A stretch of 64,000 nt of DNA, taken from NCBI RefSeq assembly GCF_000011065.1, contig NC_004663.1, forward strand, positions 6,138,001 to 6,202,000, read 5' to 3'. The position numbers and the translations under genes were made by a program. Source of the stretch: Bacteroides thetaiotaomicron VPI-5482. GTDB lineage: Bacteria; Bacteroidota; Bacteroidia; Bacteroidales; Bacteroidaceae. This document shows, one piece after another, positions 63,701 through 64,000 of the stretch (the first letter of the stretch is position 1; every line of letters begins with the position of its first letter). The notes under the pieces are model-generated. The model saw only the letters and a program-made list of their open reading frames with translations, searched no databases and had not been told where the DNA came from.

Positions 63701-64000
63701 GTCTAATGTAAAAGTGGGCGACCGTGGAGAATCCGTAGAACAGTTCTTTAATATCAGTAAGGAGGTAGCCAATGGATACTGGCGCGGTGAAGGCACCAGC
63801 AACTCGATTCCCCGTCCTGTAAGGATCGGTGTGCATACCGGATATGATTATGACTACAATGTTCAGACATCCACCCGCTATCTGGAAGATGCTTCCTACT
63901 TCAAACTGAAAACAGTCACATTAGGATATACCTTGCCGGAATCCATCACGAAGAAAATTCATGTGAACTCTCTGAGATTTTACGTTTCGGCAGACAACTT
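60720..64000 (+). CDS. SusC-like TonB-dependent receptor with STN domain (3' end outside the window)
   Basis: The frame is open for 1093 codons from the ATG at 60720 to the edge. A signal region ends near SLTAYSQ. The STN domain (ITVDLKGISLRASLKKIEQV, SNYKFFYSESLPEL) is followed by a CarboxypepD_reg-like repeat (VTGTVVDANGEPIIGASIVI) and the TonB box (DEVVVVGYG). The plug has MLQGRVAGVNISSASGTPGE and LKDASAAAIYGSRANAGVVL. The barrel runs to SLRFYVSADN, which normally lies within the last 50-60 residues, so nearly the whole protein is present. Its susD partner should follow outside. The substrate is unknown. It is controlled by the adjacent ECF sigma/FecR pair. Confidence 0.95.
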   Translation, partial: MENRTPFVKLPQSTAGRSKNWRTLRAICLLLFMSISLTAYSQITVDLKGISLRASLKKIEQVSNYKFFYSESLPELSWKVSLNVRDVTIDQTMTRLLEGMELTYKKEQENVIVLIRKTQSKQLTKKVTGTVVDANGEPIIGASIVIKGESHGTITDFDGKFALPDVPEKAVLTISYIGYKTVNLATTDQTLVKVVLEEDSKMIDEVVVVGYGVQSQKLVTTSISKVKMENIDQGNDYNPIKMLQGRVAGVNISSASGTPGETPNITVRGIGSVSGGSSPLYVVDGIPSEKYPNLNPNDIESMEVLKDASAAAIYGSRANAGVVLITTKSGQQGKTKIEVSGRYGFASLASDIEMANSTEYMNTMQAAIDNYNVQMGTNLQLYIPSQIQETDWVKEISRKNSKTGAGSISISGGNEKTTFFASLGANTQEGYLNKSKYDQYNMRAKFSHKINSIFKLNMNLAGSASRSDLLEETSTSLKVLRTAREEQPWYSPYKEDGTSYKVNGTDILRHNPLMLINEEDWVAKKYQLSGVFSIDVTPFKGFKYTPTVSAYGILDNVSKKLSDKHDARKNSSGWGALAQQKDQSFRYVIDNVFSYNNEWNKLIYSVMLGHSFEKYTYEQFGAKSDNYANGAYPSSSFDLINAGPNIYAGDISYTSYALESYFGRIALNWDNKYILNASLRSDGSSRFAKNKRYGYFPSASFAWRASNEGFFPKNKYVNDAKLRLSWGMTGSMAGVSNYAPLSLISAGGASYNGSAGFQISQDARALTWEKASQFNIGFDIEMFQSRLTLNVDMFYQKTTDLLFKKPVNASTGYTTLQSNIGSLENKGLELALNGKILTGKFKWDLGGNISFVKNKLLSLIEGSEMYVVPSSGSNLLGGSMHALINGEPISTFYMLKMEGIYQRDDEVPAKLYAKGVRAGDVRYFDYNEDGDITDADRVNVGKAIPDFYGGITSNFSYKGFDLSLFGQFSVGGKVMAAWRGVNGSEGTDHLGLALSNVKVGDRGESVEQFFNISKEVANGYWRGEGTSNSIPRPVRIGVHTGYDYDYNVQTSTRYLEDASYFKLKTVTLGYTLPESITKKIHVNSLRFYVSADN

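Noticed and set aside
1..64000. Insertion sequences, prophage or conjugative genes
   Set aside because: No transposase, integrase, relaxase or phage structural protein was recognised anywhere in the window.
60720..64000. Possible frameshift in the last SusC-like gene
   Set aside because: Motifs at the start and at the window edge are in the same frame (the distance is a multiple of three), and no internal stop was seen where checked.

Overview
The window looks like a stretch of a human-gut Bacteroides chromosome, most likely B. thetaiotaomicron or a very close relative. The evidence is the Bacteroides-type promoters (TTTG, 19-20 nt, TAnnTTTG), SusC/SusD pairs, ECF sigma/FecR pairs, a serine-type sulfatase and many lipoproteins. 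The order dps, oxyR, EamA transporter, aquaporin, NigD-like lipoprotein, ECF sigma, barrel-tipped anti-sigma matches what I recall of the B. thetaiotaomicron BT_4715-BT_4724 neighbourhood. That assignment is from memory, not from a search.

Layout. 1-1159: the start of mutS2 (minus strand), a tRNA-Ser(UGA) with its terminator, and an array of phased palindromes. 1160-10730 (minus strand): an eroded host-glycan utilisation locus. The enzymes look intact (GH2 galactosidase, S-type sulfatase, GH95 fucosidase, GH20 hexosaminidase), but their SusC and SusD transporter genes survive only as internally deleted remnants. 11376-17247: an MscS channel, a cytoplasmic pullulanase and alpha-amylase (intracellular alpha-glucan turnover), and the rRNA methyltransferase RlmF. 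17495-20530: a 1011-residue surface lipoprotein with a fimbrillin-like start. 20659-26219: a three-gene RND (CzcCBA-like) efflux operon behind four 11-bp direct repeats. 26556-29904: a GNAT/YoaP protein, a membrane-spanning TPR-AraC regulator and a DUF488 protein.

29989-36977 is a menaquinone operon (HAD-hotdog thioesterase fusion, menF, menD, menB, menC, menE), which makes 1,4-dihydroxy-2-naphthoate from chorismate. 36951-47033 is a second glycan locus run by an ECF sigma/FecR pair: an STN-domain SusC, SusD, a GH18 enzyme, and LamG and discoidin surface lipoproteins. A DUF1573 gene, a GH29 fucosidase broken by one extra base, and a GH3 glycosidase follow. 52607-54146 holds dps and oxyR, divergently transcribed. 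An EamA transporter and an AqpZ-type aquaporin come next.

56015-58730 is the most interesting system. An ECF sigma factor is followed 8 nt later by a protein with a cytoplasmic anti-sigma-like end, one inner-membrane helix, about 130 residues of Pro/Glu/Lys-rich linker, and an outer-membrane beta-barrel ending in an aromatic residue. One chain could therefore bridge both membranes, from the cell surface to the sigma factor. A NigD-like lipoprotein is divergently transcribed next to it. This matches the Das1/Dma1/NigD1 system that I recall being linked to outer-membrane vesicle control. 58911-64000: a third ECF sigma, its FecR, and a SusC-like receptor that runs off the window.

Two non-coding patterns stand out. 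Arrays of short palindromes with an exact 22-bp period occur at three unrelated places with different sequences but the same geometry. A shared TATACCTGT element lies upstream of both fecR genes and of the second susC.
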